Positions 52,060-60,102 of a DNA stretch of 64,000 nt are shown here, in pieces. The notes under the pieces were generated by a model. It saw only the letters and a list, made by a program, of their open reading frames with translations, was not told where the DNA came from and did not search any database. The DNA comes from JBDIVL01 sp039794405 (GTDB lineage Bacteria > Planctomycetota > Brocadiia > Brocadiales > Brocadiaceae), in the NCBI GenBank assembly GCA_039794405.1, contig JBDIVL010000016.1, positions 1 to 64,000 of the forward strand. Reading direction: 5' to 3'. A program made the position numbers and the translations under genes. Numbering within the stretch: position 1 is the first letter of the stretch; each line of letters starts with the position of its first letter.

Positions 52060-52087
52060 GGTTCAATCTACAAGATTGAATCAACCT
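52060..52087. repeat. Palindromic repeat, GGTTCAATC family
   Basis: GGTTCAATC-TACAA-GATTGAATCAACC, one arm slightly shortened. The same family as 4898-4928 and 36847-36877. Lies just beyond the end of the deacylase gene. Confidence 0.75.
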
Positions 52088-52119
52088 GAGGAATATCTTG
52101 ATTTATTGTTCTTTACTTA

Positions 52120-53700
52120 CTACGATTTTCGCAGTATACAACCACTGGTAACACCGGTATGCTTTCCTTTGTTTACGGTGATTTTCCCATTTACGATCAC
52201 ATACTCAATACCCTCTGAGTATTGATGAGGTTCTGTAAATGTACTTTTATCAATAATTTTTTCAGGGTTAAAAATAGTTATATCTGCAAAATATCCCTCT
52301 CTTATCATTCCTCGCTTATCTAATCCAATTTTCTGAGCAGGTAGGCTTGTCATTTTTTGAATAGCTTTTTCTTCGGGGAAAAGTTTTTTTTCCCTGCAAA
52401 ATTTTCCCAAAACACGTGAAAAAGTGCCGTAACTCCGTGGGTGAGGTTTTCCCTTACTCAGTATTCCATGGTTTGCACGCAGAGAACTATCCGAACCGAT
52501 AAAGACAAAATCCCATCCCAATATATCCTCCAAATTCTCTTCACACATACTAAACAGGAAAATGTCAACCCTCGTCTCTTCCTCGATAAGCAAATCAAGA
52601 ACTGTTTCAATAGGAGACTTATTAAGTTCCTTTGAAATTTCTAAGATTGTTTTTCCTATTGTCCATGTATTTTTTTCATGATAAACAGAGGAGATCATCA
52701 CTTCATTCCAGAAGGTATCACCCTCCATCTGCAACATTTCCTTTGCAATCTGCCTGCGGGTACTGGCATTTTGTAATCTCTTTATCTGCACTTCAGTGCC
52801 GCCCTCATAAACCCAATGAGGTAATAGAGCGTCCAGGTCGGTTGCGGCGGCTGTGTATGGATATCGGTCGCAGGTAATATTCACGCCTTCACCAAGAGCA
52901 CGTTCAATGATTGTCTTTATGTTTTTTATCTTATGCCAGTTCAGGCTTCCCGAAGTCTTGAGGTGGGATACCTGCAGTCTGGCTCCAGAACGTTTGGATA
53001 CTTCTATAGCTTCTGCAAGAGCTTCCTCAAGACTATCGCCTTCGTTGCGCATGTGTGTTGCATAGAAACCATCGTAGCTTTTTACCGTTTTGCACATTTC
53101 TATGATTTCTTCTCTTGCTGCATAGCAGCCGGGAGGGTAAATTAGACCGCTGGACATACCAAATGCGCCTGCCTTCATAGATGCTTCCAGATCTTTTATC
53201 ATGGAGGATAATTCATGTGGACCGGGATTCCTGTTTTCATATCCAAGGGTACATGCCCTGATATTCCCGTGGCCGACAAGAAATGCCCTGTTGATTGAAC
53301 TCCTGGCCTTTTCTGCCATATCGTAGAATTCTGCAGCCGATTGCCATGTGAGTGCAATGTGATATTTTGCTAACCCTTTTGCCCGATTCTCTAATACTTT
53401 TCCCCGTAAGGGGAAAGCAGACAAACCACAGTTCCCGCATACTTCTGTCGTGACACCATCGAGTACCTTACTATCACTTTCTGGGCGAATAAGCCATAGG
53501 AAATCGCTATGGGAGTGAATGTCAATGAATCCCGGCGTGACTATCATCCTGTTTGCATAAATTGTGGGGCAGTTATTTTCACAAATATGTGGATCAATGA
53601 GGGCGATCTTATCGTCTTTAATACCGATATCCAAATTCTTTTTCGGTAATCCCGTACCATCGATAACGGTTCCATTTTTTATTATTAAATCAAGTTCCAT
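52120..53700 (-). CDS. N-acyl-D-amino-acid deacylase (D-aminoacylase) family amidohydrolase
   Basis: Encodes 526 aa. Opens with LDLIIKNGTVIDGTG and has the metal HxH in FIDIHSHSDF, the VCGNCGLSAFP block containing the bridging cysteine, the YATHMRNEGD metal histidine, LQVSHLKTSG, and the C-terminal amidohydrolase closing strand. Removes acyl groups from N-acyl-D-amino acids, or acts on a related dihydropyrimidinase-type substrate. Flanked upstream by a BIME-like element. Confidence 0.9.
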   Translation of the reverse strand: MELDLIIKNGTVIDGTGLPKKNLDIGIKDDKIALIDPHICENNCPTIYANRMIVTPGFIDIHSHSDFLWLIRPESDSKVLDGVTTEVCGNCGLSAFPLRGKVLENRAKGLAKYHIALTWQSAAEFYDMAEKARSSINRAFLVGHGNIRACTLGYENRNPGPHELSSMIKDLEASMKAGAFGMSSGLIYPPGCYAAREEIIEMCKTVKSYDGFYATHMRNEGDSLEEALAEAIEVSKRSGARLQVSHLKTSGSLNWHKIKNIKTIIERALGEGVNITCDRYPYTAAATDLDALLPHWVYEGGTEVQIKRLQNASTRRQIAKEMLQMEGDTFWNEVMISSVYHEKNTWTIGKTILEISKELNKSPIETVLDLLIEEETRVDIFLFSMCEENLEDILGWDFVFIGSDSSLRANHGILSKGKPHPRSYGTFSRVLGKFCREKKLFPEEKAIQKMTSLPAQKIGLDKRGMIREGYFADITIFNPEKIIDKSTFTEPHQYSEGIEYVIVNGKITVNKGKHTGVTSGCILRKS

Positions 53701-53743
53701 AATGTCTTATCAAAAACAGTATAGTTGTTTGTTATCAGTTTCT

Positions 53744-53864
53744 GTAAGCCCGTTTTAGGGTGGCACTGACAAGCTCTGTTTGTCAGTGTGTTATATTCCC
53801 TAGCTGTGTGCGTATTGAAACAAACACGGACAAACCAGTTTGTCCGTGCCACCCAGTCTGGATG
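53744..53864 (-). repeat. Two-hairpin BIME-like element, copy 3 (inverted)
   Basis: Read on the minus strand it gives CATCCAGACTGGGTGGCACG, the GGACAAACTGGTTTGTCC hairpin, a CAATACGCACA spacer, CACTGACAAAC/GCTTGTCAGTG, CCACCC and GGGCTTAC, the same order as 21097-21206. It makes up most of the 292-base gap here. Confidence 0.85.
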
Positions 53865-53992
53865 ATATCGCAAAATCTTACATTTTCCTTCTAATTTATG
53901 GGTAAAGATGAGCCTTACGAAGGAGGGGAACGGGGTGGTTATAAAAATTTATAAAATTTAACAGAATTTTGAATAGCTACCAAAAATAGATG

Positions 53993-54202
53993 TTATTCAT
54001 CTACTAAGGGAGAAGGTTTGTCTAAACCGAGAACTTTGTCAATATCCCTGTGCATTAAATTTATGTCTTCCTTCATGGTATCGATATGTCTTTTGTTATG
54101 ATATTTATCAGTAGTGGAGCAGCCAGGAAGGCACCAGAGAGCGATCGTACCTAGTATCGGGAAGATTATTCCGGGGAGAAACGGTTTGAGTTTGGAACTC
54201 AT
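53993..54202 (-). CDS. Small putative lipoprotein, 69 aa
   Basis: A hydrophobic signal ends in the lipobox LPGC (residues 25-28), so the mature chain would be a lipid-anchored peptide of about 42 residues with DTMKEDINLMHRDIDKVLGLD, a conserved-looking helix. It starts one base after the rpoN stop (TAG-C-ATG) and is translationally coupled to it. Function unknown. Confidence 0.75.
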   Translation of the reverse strand: MSSKLKPFLPGIIFPILGTIALWCLPGCSTTDKYHNKRHIDTMKEDINLMHRDIDKVLGLDKPSPLVDE

Positions 54203-54203
54203 G

Positions 54204-55643
54204 CTAGTATTCCTTTCTCTGTCTTGAAGATGGTATTTTCATAATTCTCCGGTATTTTGTTACTGTTCTTCGGGCAATATCTATACCTGATGCGTGTAAT
54301 TTTTCAGCAACTTCTTCATCACTGAGCGGGTTGGATTTGTTTTCCTTCGCAATAATTTCACCCAGCTTTTGCCGTATGGCTTCCCATGATTCCATTGATC
54401 CGTCTACATTCTGAAAGCCTCCGGTGAAAAAGAACTTCATTTCGAATATGCCTTGAGGTGTTTGGATATATTTGTGGGCAATAGCACGACTTACCGTTGA
54501 TACATGTACTCCAACAATATCGGCAACATCCTGCATCTTTAGTGTACGAAGGCGATGAATACCTTCATCTAAAAAATCCTTTTGCAATTCTACAATCTTA
54601 CAAGCAACTTTATACAGGGTGCTTCGTCTCTGTTCTATTGCATCAATAAGCCATTTTGCAGATTCAATCTTCTTTTGTATATACTGGCGTGTCGAATTAT
54701 CACTGCCGTTTTCATTCAAAAACTTTTTATAAAAAGAGCTGATATACAGATGGGGTAAATTCGTATTGTCAATCAGAAATACTTCATACTTTCCATCAAT
54801 GTACTCAACTTTTACCTCCGGGACTACATACGAAATCGTTTCATCACAAAAGATAGAACCAGGTTTGGGATTTAGGGTGCGGATAAACTCCACCAGTTTC
54901 TTTATCGTCTCCAGGCTATTCCCCGTCTTTTTTGCTATAAGAGGATATTTCTTCATCTCGATATCCTCTAAATGGTTGAGAAGCAATTCCTTTGTTACAT
55001 GGTAGTGTGAGTCCCGTTTGTCCAGTTGCAATATCAAACATTCTTGTAAATTCCTTGCTCCAACGCCGGGTGGTTCCAATGATTGTACAATCTTCAGTGC
55101 CTCCTTGACCTCTTCAATGGGAAGGGGTTTTTCGAGCGATTGCATAATTTCTTCCAGTGGACTTGCCAGATACCCGGCTTTGTCAACGGAATAAATAATA
55201 CTCTCGCAGGCCTCTACGAAATGATTGGGAACGTCAATGAGCGATAGCTGTCCCATTAAATAATCATGGAGAGACATGGGCTTGGCAGCGGTATTCTCCA
55301 GTGCTTCCTGCTTTTGATCTCGTTCTTCAGAGAAGCTGCTTTTTCGGGTAACGGTTTGTGAATAGTAATCACGCCAATCCTCGGCAAGTTCACCGAGTTT
55401 GTCAAACTCGTCTTTATCTGTATTGTCCTCTACCGTTTGAGCTGCATCATCTCCTTCTTTGACACTTTCATCTTTTCTCTCTTCATGTACTTCTTCAAGT
55501 ACAGGATTGTCTACCAGCTCTTGTTGTACATGTTCAATAAGGGCCAGTAACGGTAATTGAAGAATTTCTATTGACTGAATGATTTGAGGAGACAACTTCA
55601 TCTTTTGCTGAAGTTGCGGTAATAAAGACGACTGCATTTTCAT
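54204..55643 (-). CDS. rpoN: RNA polymerase sigma-54 factor
   Basis: Encodes 479 aa. The Gln/Leu-rich region I (MKMQSSLLPQLQQKMKLSPQII), the acidic region II (about 55-115), the core-binding part, and the RpoN box ARRTVTKYR near the C-terminus are all present. It directs transcription from -24/-12 promoters and needs NtrC-type activators, two of which are in this window. It is followed by the coupled lipoprotein gene and preceded by recR (36 bases). Confidence 0.96.
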   Translation of the reverse strand: MKMQSSLLPQLQQKMKLSPQIIQSIEILQLPLLALIEHVQQELVDNPVLEEVHEERKDESVKEGDDAAQTVEDNTDKDEFDKLGELAEDWRDYYSQTVTRKSSFSEERDQKQEALENTAAKPMSLHDYLMGQLSLIDVPNHFVEACESIIYSVDKAGYLASPLEEIMQSLEKPLPIEEVKEALKIVQSLEPPGVGARNLQECLILQLDKRDSHYHVTKELLLNHLEDIEMKKYPLIAKKTGNSLETIKKLVEFIRTLNPKPGSIFCDETISYVVPEVKVEYIDGKYEVFLIDNTNLPHLYISSFYKKFLNENGSDNSTRQYIQKKIESAKWLIDAIEQRRSTLYKVACKIVELQKDFLDEGIHRLRTLKMQDVADIVGVHVSTVSRAIAHKYIQTPQGIFEMKFFFTGGFQNVDGSMESWEAIRQKLGEIIAKENKSNPLSDEEVAEKLHASGIDIARRTVTKYRRIMKIPSSRQRKEY

Positions 55644-55679
55644 GAAACATCACCTTCCATAAAAAACGACCTTAATCTG

Positions 55680-56285
55680 CTAAAATCTCATTTCGTTTCT
55701 ACCACTGATGGCATCGGCGACGATCGCCGTATTTGCATATTCAATATAACTTCCCGTTGGCAATCCGCGGGCAAGCCTTGTGACCCGTACCCCTAAAGAG
55801 TCCATTTGCTTGTGAATATACAAAGCAGTTGCATCCCCTTCCATATTTAAATTTGTGGCAAGGATGACCTCTGTTACTCCTTTTTCTCTCACCCGGTGTA
55901 AAAGCTTTTCGATTGTTAAAGATTCCGGCGCAACACCCTCTAAGGGAGAGATATGGCCCTGGAGGACATGATAAAGACCACGGTATTTACTCGTCTTCTC
56001 TATTGTCAGAAGGTCTGCCAACTGTTCAACTACGCAGATTACAGTGGTGTCCCTGTGAGTATCACTACAGATATGGCAGGGGTCGCTTTCCGAGACATTG
56101 AAACAAACTGAGCAGGTTTTTATAAACTTTTTTACATCACGAATCGCATAAGCAAGTTGCATGGCTTCTTCTGAAGGTTGTTTTAAGATATAGCATGCAA
56201 GACGTTCTGCTGTTTTTTGTCCTATACCTGGCATTTTACCAAACTCGTCAATAAGTTTGATTACCGATTGTGGATATGTATTCAA
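55680..56285 (-). CDS. recR: Recombination mediator RecR
   Basis: Encodes 201 aa, a normal length. Helix-hairpin-helix FGKMPGIGQKTAERLA, zinc site CSVCFNVSESDPCHIC, then the Toprim domain ICVVEQLADLLTIEKT and the Walker-like C-terminus. It loads RecA with RecF/RecO in gap repair. It follows ybaB, the classical dnaX-ybaB-recR order. Confidence 0.96.
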   Translation of the reverse strand: MNTYPQSVIKLIDEFGKMPGIGQKTAERLACYILKQPSEEAMQLAYAIRDVKKFIKTCSVCFNVSESDPCHICSDTHRDTTVICVVEQLADLLTIEKTSKYRGLYHVLQGHISPLEGVAPESLTIEKLLHRVREKGVTEVILATNLNMEGDATALYIHKQMDSLGVRVTRLARGLPTGSYIEYANTAIVADAISGRNEMRF

Positions 56286-56328
56286 AACGAAAAACCTCTA
56301 AGAGTATCTTTTTATAAACTTCCATTCA

Positions 56329-56682
56329 TTACATTCCGCCCCCAAACATCCCTTGTAGTCCCGGAACGTTTAGTCCCCCAGTGACCTTTGACATTTCTGA
56401 CTGGTATAACTCCTGTGACTTCTTGATTGCCTGTGAAACAGCTGACAGAATAAGGTCCTCAAGCATCTGGACATCTTTTGGATCTACCACTTCTGGATCA
56501 ATTTTGATGGAGAGTATTTCCTGTTTTCCATTCATATGCACGGTAACCATACCACCGCCGGAACTTGTTTCTACGATGCGTTCTTTCAGTTCGTTTTGAA
56601 CATCCTCCATCTGTTTTTGCATCTTCTGTGCCTGCTTCTGCACTTGTTTCATCATTTCTCCGATATTACCAAAACCCTTCAT
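56329..56682 (-). CDS. YbaB/EbfC nucleoid-associated protein
   Basis: Encodes 117 aa. An N-terminal coiled coil (MMKQVQKQAQKMQKQMEDVQ), the ETSSGGGMVTVHMNGKQEILSIKIDPEVV core and a Gly/Met-rich tail. A small dimeric DNA-binding protein. Lies between dnaX (14 bases) and recR (43 bases). Confidence 0.94.
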   Translation of the reverse strand: MKGFGNIGEMMKQVQKQAQKMQKQMEDVQNELKERIVETSSGGGMVTVHMNGKQEILSIKIDPEVVDPKDVQMLEDLILSAVSQAIKKSQELYQSEMSKVTGGLNVPGLQGMFGGGM

Positions 56683-56696
56683 TGTATTGACCTCCT

Positions 56697-58361
56697 TTAT
56701 TTATTTATTTTTATAACATGACCACCAAACAACTCCAAGGTCTTTTTTACTGCCGGTTCAGAGAGTATCGTATTGACCGCATGTTGATCAGAAGGGCCAT
56801 GATCTGTGATTATATTTCCCGTATTTTTTTCGTTACTTTCGTTTTTCGATAGTATGAATTTAAGTTTTATATTATTTTGTGTCACTTCCTTTACACATTG
56901 TTCTATAAATTTTTTTTCTTCAATTTGTTCGAGTCTTTCCTTATGAAATGAACAATTACCGGGAAGCTCGATAATAATATCCCCGCCTTTGACTTCAACA
57001 AATCTGCCGTTCCTCAGAAGTGACCAGGTGGATTTTTTCTTGTTCTGTACCATGAGAAGGATTTTTTCCCAAAGACCTGCTTCATGATACTGATTTTCTG
57101 TATCTTTATCCTCTTTTATTGCAAGGTGTCCTTCTGGTATCGCTTCCGGTACCATCTGTCGGACTATAGATTTTTGAGGAGGCAGTAAGAACTCTTCGTT
57201 TTTTGCCGGGTTCTTGTCTCTATTTGCCAATCTGCTTTCTAAAGATACAATTTTTTCCATGATTTCGGTAAGAGAACCAAGAGATTCCATCCGGCATAAT
57301 TTAATTATCGTCATTTCGAGAAAAATGCGCTGGAGGAAGGCGTCTGTCGTACGTATCCTTGTATCAGAAAGTATTTGTATCATGTACATTAACGTATCAC
57401 TTGAAAAAGATTTTCCATATTGCTGGATCAACGGTGTATGAATATCAATCCACTCTGCCTTTTGCCCGCAGGAAGAAAAGATCAAAAGGTCCCTCATGCT
57501 GGAAAGCAGCTGGTCTACAAACTCTGCTGGAGTTTTTCCTTCATGTAAAATGTCATTCACAATTTCCAGAGCAGAAGATACATCTTTTTTTATAAAGCTG
57601 TTGAATATATCCAGTATTTTATCTTCATCGATACAACCCAGGATAAAATTTACGTCTTCCTGGGATATCTTGTCCTTGCAGGAAGAGAGGATTTGGTCCA
57701 AAACCGATTGAGAGTCCCGTAATCCGCCCCGTGCATATCTTGCAATGGCATGAAGGACAGGCGGTTCAACCTGTACGCCTTCCGCCTTACAGATATCTAA
57801 AAGTCGTTTCTCAATATCCTGGACAGAAATACTCTTAAAATCAAATCGTTGACATCGAGACTGTACCGTTTCTGGAAGGCGATTGGCTGCTGTCGTAGCA
57901 AAGATAAATTTAACGTGTGGAGGTGGCTCTTCAAGAGTTTTTAAAAGAGCATTAAATGCTTCACGGGTAAGCATATGAACTTCATCGATGATGTATATCT
58001 TATAGCGTGCCCGTGATGGGGCATATCCGACATTTTGCCTTATGTTTCGTATCTCATCAATTCCTCTATTGGACGCACCATCAATCTCCAGGACATCGAT
58101 ATCGTTACCCTCTGATATGCACCGGCAAATATCGCAGCTATTGCATGGGGTATCGGTAGGGCCTGACTGGCAGTTTAATGCCTTTGACAATATACGCGCC
58201 GTAGAGGTTTTTCCTACCCCCCGAGGTCCTGCTAGTAAATAAGCGTGGGCTATCCTGCCGGAACGTATTGCATTCTTGAAGGTCGTTACAATAGGCTCCT
58301 GCCCTACAAGATCTTCAAAAGTTTGTGGCCGGTATCGGCGAGCTAAAACAACATAAGACAT
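56697..58361 (-). CDS. dnaX: DNA polymerase III subunit gamma/tau
   Basis: Encodes 554 aa. AAA+ clamp-loader ATPase: Walker A GPRGVGKTSTARI near 45-57, four-cysteine zinc module between Cys64 and Cys82 (CQSGPTDTPCNSCDIC), Walker B IDEVHML and a sensor SRC block. The C-terminal part is short, so only a tau-like form with limited polymerase-binding region is made. A run of eight A near codon 508 might slip, but no stem supports programmed frameshifting. Confidence 0.95.
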   Translation of the reverse strand: MSYVVLARRYRPQTFEDLVGQEPIVTTFKNAIRSGRIAHAYLLAGPRGVGKTSTARILSKALNCQSGPTDTPCNSCDICRCISEGNDIDVLEIDGASNRGIDEIRNIRQNVGYAPSRARYKIYIIDEVHMLTREAFNALLKTLEEPPPHVKFIFATTAANRLPETVQSRCQRFDFKSISVQDIEKRLLDICKAEGVQVEPPVLHAIARYARGGLRDSQSVLDQILSSCKDKISQEDVNFILGCIDEDKILDIFNSFIKKDVSSALEIVNDILHEGKTPAEFVDQLLSSMRDLLIFSSCGQKAEWIDIHTPLIQQYGKSFSSDTLMYMIQILSDTRIRTTDAFLQRIFLEMTIIKLCRMESLGSLTEIMEKIVSLESRLANRDKNPAKNEEFLLPPQKSIVRQMVPEAIPEGHLAIKEDKDTENQYHEAGLWEKILLMVQNKKKSTWSLLRNGRFVEVKGGDIIIELPGNCSFHKERLEQIEEKKFIEQCVKEVTQNNIKLKFILSKNESNEKNTGNIITDHGPSDQHAVNTILSEPAVKKTLELFGGHVIKINK

Positions 58362-58588
58362 TGGTTGTTTGCCTCAATATATATGGTATTTCCTTTAATA
58401 TTATACTTTGTTAATTTCCTTATATCAATATACTTTCTTTAGCTATTTTCTTTGTTGTGAAGAGTTGTGGATATTACGTCGTGTGATGAGAGATAGAAAA
58501 ATAGGGTAGAAAGTATTTCTTAAGGATTAAAAACGGCCGTGCACTTTCTTCGTTCCCCTTCCTATTAGTTTACCTACGCAGTTAGCTC

Positions 58589-58692
58589 AGGCCAGGCTTA
58601 CTCACGGCACATAAGGACAAATGTTTATGGCTGCTTGCTTCCGCATCTGACCAGGTTCACATCATCTCTTATTGCATGAGACCCAGCCCTCA
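58589..58692 (-). ncRNA. ffs: Signal recognition particle RNA (4.5S type)
   Basis: The minus strand carries the SRP domain IV signature GAACCTGGTCAGATGCGGAA followed by GCAAGCAGCC, matching the Ffh-binding tetraloop hairpin of bacterial 4.5S RNA. The outer strands (GGGCTGGGTCTCA and TGAGTAAGCCTGGCC) can form the distal stem. About 104 nt, without an Alu domain. It works with Ffh and FtsY in co-translational targeting. Ends are approximate. Confidence 0.9.
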
Positions 58693-58825
58693 TTGCCACT
58701 TACGGAGATAATACTAATAGTCCGTGAGACCTCAGAAAAGCGATCGATCCTGCTATAGCGGGTTACAGGTTACAAGGAACCGCTAGCTCCCCATCTAGCA
58801 CGGCCTATATTTCGTATAAAAGAAC

Positions 58826-58917
58826 TGGCGGAGAGGGCGGGAGTCGAACCCGCGATACCGTTTTATCGGTATACGCGCTTTCCAAGCGCGCTCATTCGGC
58901 CTCTCTGACACCTCTCC
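58826..58917 (-). tRNA. tRNA-Ser (anticodon GGA)
   Basis: 92 nt including an encoded CCA. Acceptor stem GGAGAGG/CCTCTCC, anticodon arm GCGCGCTTGGAAAGCGCG with anticodon GGA, a long variable arm TACCGATAAAACGGTA typical of serine tRNA, and T arm GCGGGTTCGACTCCCGC. Confidence 0.95.
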
Positions 58918-59044
58918 AAGGATTTAATACTTTGTATATGATTTATCTTTACCAATAAGTCCAGTTTTTCGATAAGAATTACACGGTGTATAGTAATGGC
59001 TAAATGGTTTTTAACCATTCAAACATCCAACCGAAGTGCATCTT

Positions 59045-59074
59045 GCTTCTCATCGGTCTGAAATTTTGCCTCGT
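59045..59074. repeat. GGTCTGAGG dispersed repeat
   Basis: GCTTCTCATCGGTCTGAAATTTTGCC TCG-type word. Other copies: 44127-44153, 51814-51840 (reverse), 61757-61786 and 63239-63268 (reverse). Each lies in a gap. Confidence 0.6.
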
Positions 59075-59103
59075 TCGCCTCGCTAGATAATTATGTATCT
59101 TAC

Positions 59104-59194
59104 TGGCGGAGAGGGTGGGATTCGAACCCACGTCCCGCTGTAAGCGGGAAACGGTTTTCGAGACCGTCCCGATCAACCACTCTGGCACCTCTCC
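59104..59194 (-). tRNA. tRNA-Ser (anticodon CGA)
   Basis: 91 nt including encoded CCA. Acceptor stem GGAGAGG/CCTCTCC, anticodon arm ACGGTCTCGAAAACCGT with anticodon CGA, variable arm TCCCGCTTACAGCGGGA, T arm GTGGGTTCGAATCCCAC. 13 bases after the tadA stop. Confidence 0.95.
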
Positions 59195-59207
59195 AGTTCT
59201 CAATAGT

Positions 59208-59675
59208 TTATTTTACGCGGCAGTTTTCTAAAAAAAACATTTGTAACATATACTTACACTCATCGGCAAGGATATGTGGTATAACCCTCAGGCGATGGTT
59301 AAACCGCGGCTCCTGGACGAGATTAACAACGGATGCGCATGCACCAGCCTTTTTATCCATGGTTCCATAAACAAGGGATTCAACCCTTGACTGTACCAGG
59401 GCGCCAGCGCACATTGCACAAGGTTCCAATGTTACATAAATTGTTGTTCCTGTCAAGCGCCAGTTTTGCAGGTAAGTTGCGGCCTGGGTTATCGCTATCA
59501 TCTCTGCATGTGCAGTGGGGTCGTTAAGCATTTCACGCTGGTTATGCGCACGAGCAATGATACGGTTTTCATATACGATCACGGCCCCAACAGGGACCTC
59601 GTTTTTCTCCATGGCCTTATTGGCCTCTATAATAGCCTGTTTCATAAAATACTCGTGCCGTGCAGTATCTTCCAT
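59208..59675 (-). CDS. tadA: tRNA-specific adenosine deaminase TadA
   Basis: Encodes 155 aa. Converts A34 to inosine in tRNA-Arg(ACG). Zinc site HAEMIAI (catalytic Glu) and PCAMCAGAL. Its substrate tRNA-Arg(ACG) gene lies just upstream at 59756-59829 on the same strand, and two tRNA-Ser genes lie just downstream. Confidence 0.95.
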   Translation of the reverse strand: MEDTARHEYFMKQAIIEANKAMEKNEVPVGAVIVYENRIIARAHNQREMLNDPTAHAEMIAITQAATYLQNWRLTGTTIYVTLEPCAMCAGALVQSRVESLVYGTMDKKAGACASVVNLVQEPRFNHRLRVIPHILADECKYMLQMFFLENCRVK

Positions 59676-59755
59676 AGCTATAAACTATTATTTTTACGAA
59701 ATTGTTCGTTTATCTGGTATTATCTTATTATTGCCATAAGAAAAGAAACAAGAAA

Positions 59756-59829
59756 CGCGCCCAGGAGGATTTGAACCTCCAACCTCCGGATTCGTAGTCC
59801 GTGACTCTATCCAATTGAGCTATGGGCGC
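59756..59829 (-). tRNA. tRNA-Arg (anticodon ACG)
   Basis: 74 nt, CCA not encoded. Acceptor stem GCGCCCA/TGGGCGC, anticodon arm ACGGACTACGAATCCGG with anticodon ACG, T arm GGAGGTTCAAATCCTCC. The ACG anticodon needs A34-to-I34 editing by TadA, encoded next door. Confidence 0.95.
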
Positions 59830-60102
59830 CCATTCTATTTTCCGTTCCTTAAAAATGCAAAAATAAAAAATTTATGCTTTATCAACATCCTTTAAAACCT
59901 TAAGTAACAAGCTTGCAGACGAATGAAGACAGTATTGTTACAACCCGGTACCTTAATAGTTTTTAAGGTAATTAGGTTGAAGGCTTACCTCTAAAAATAA
60001 AGGTCTATATGGAGGGGTGTTAATTGATAAGCAATACAAACAAGTATAAGCACAGAGAAAGTTCTTGTCAAGATATAATCCCCCTGTCCTGTTTTGATTC
60101 TG

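Noticed and set aside
56800..57000. Programmed frameshift in dnaX at an eight-A run
   Set aside because: The A-run exists near codon 508, but I found no downstream stem-loop or upstream stimulator, and the protein is complete without it.
59000..59203. Small minus-strand ORF starting MRTGEVPEWLIGTV
   Set aside because: It is a translation of the tRNA-Ser(CGA) gene, a well-known spurious protein.
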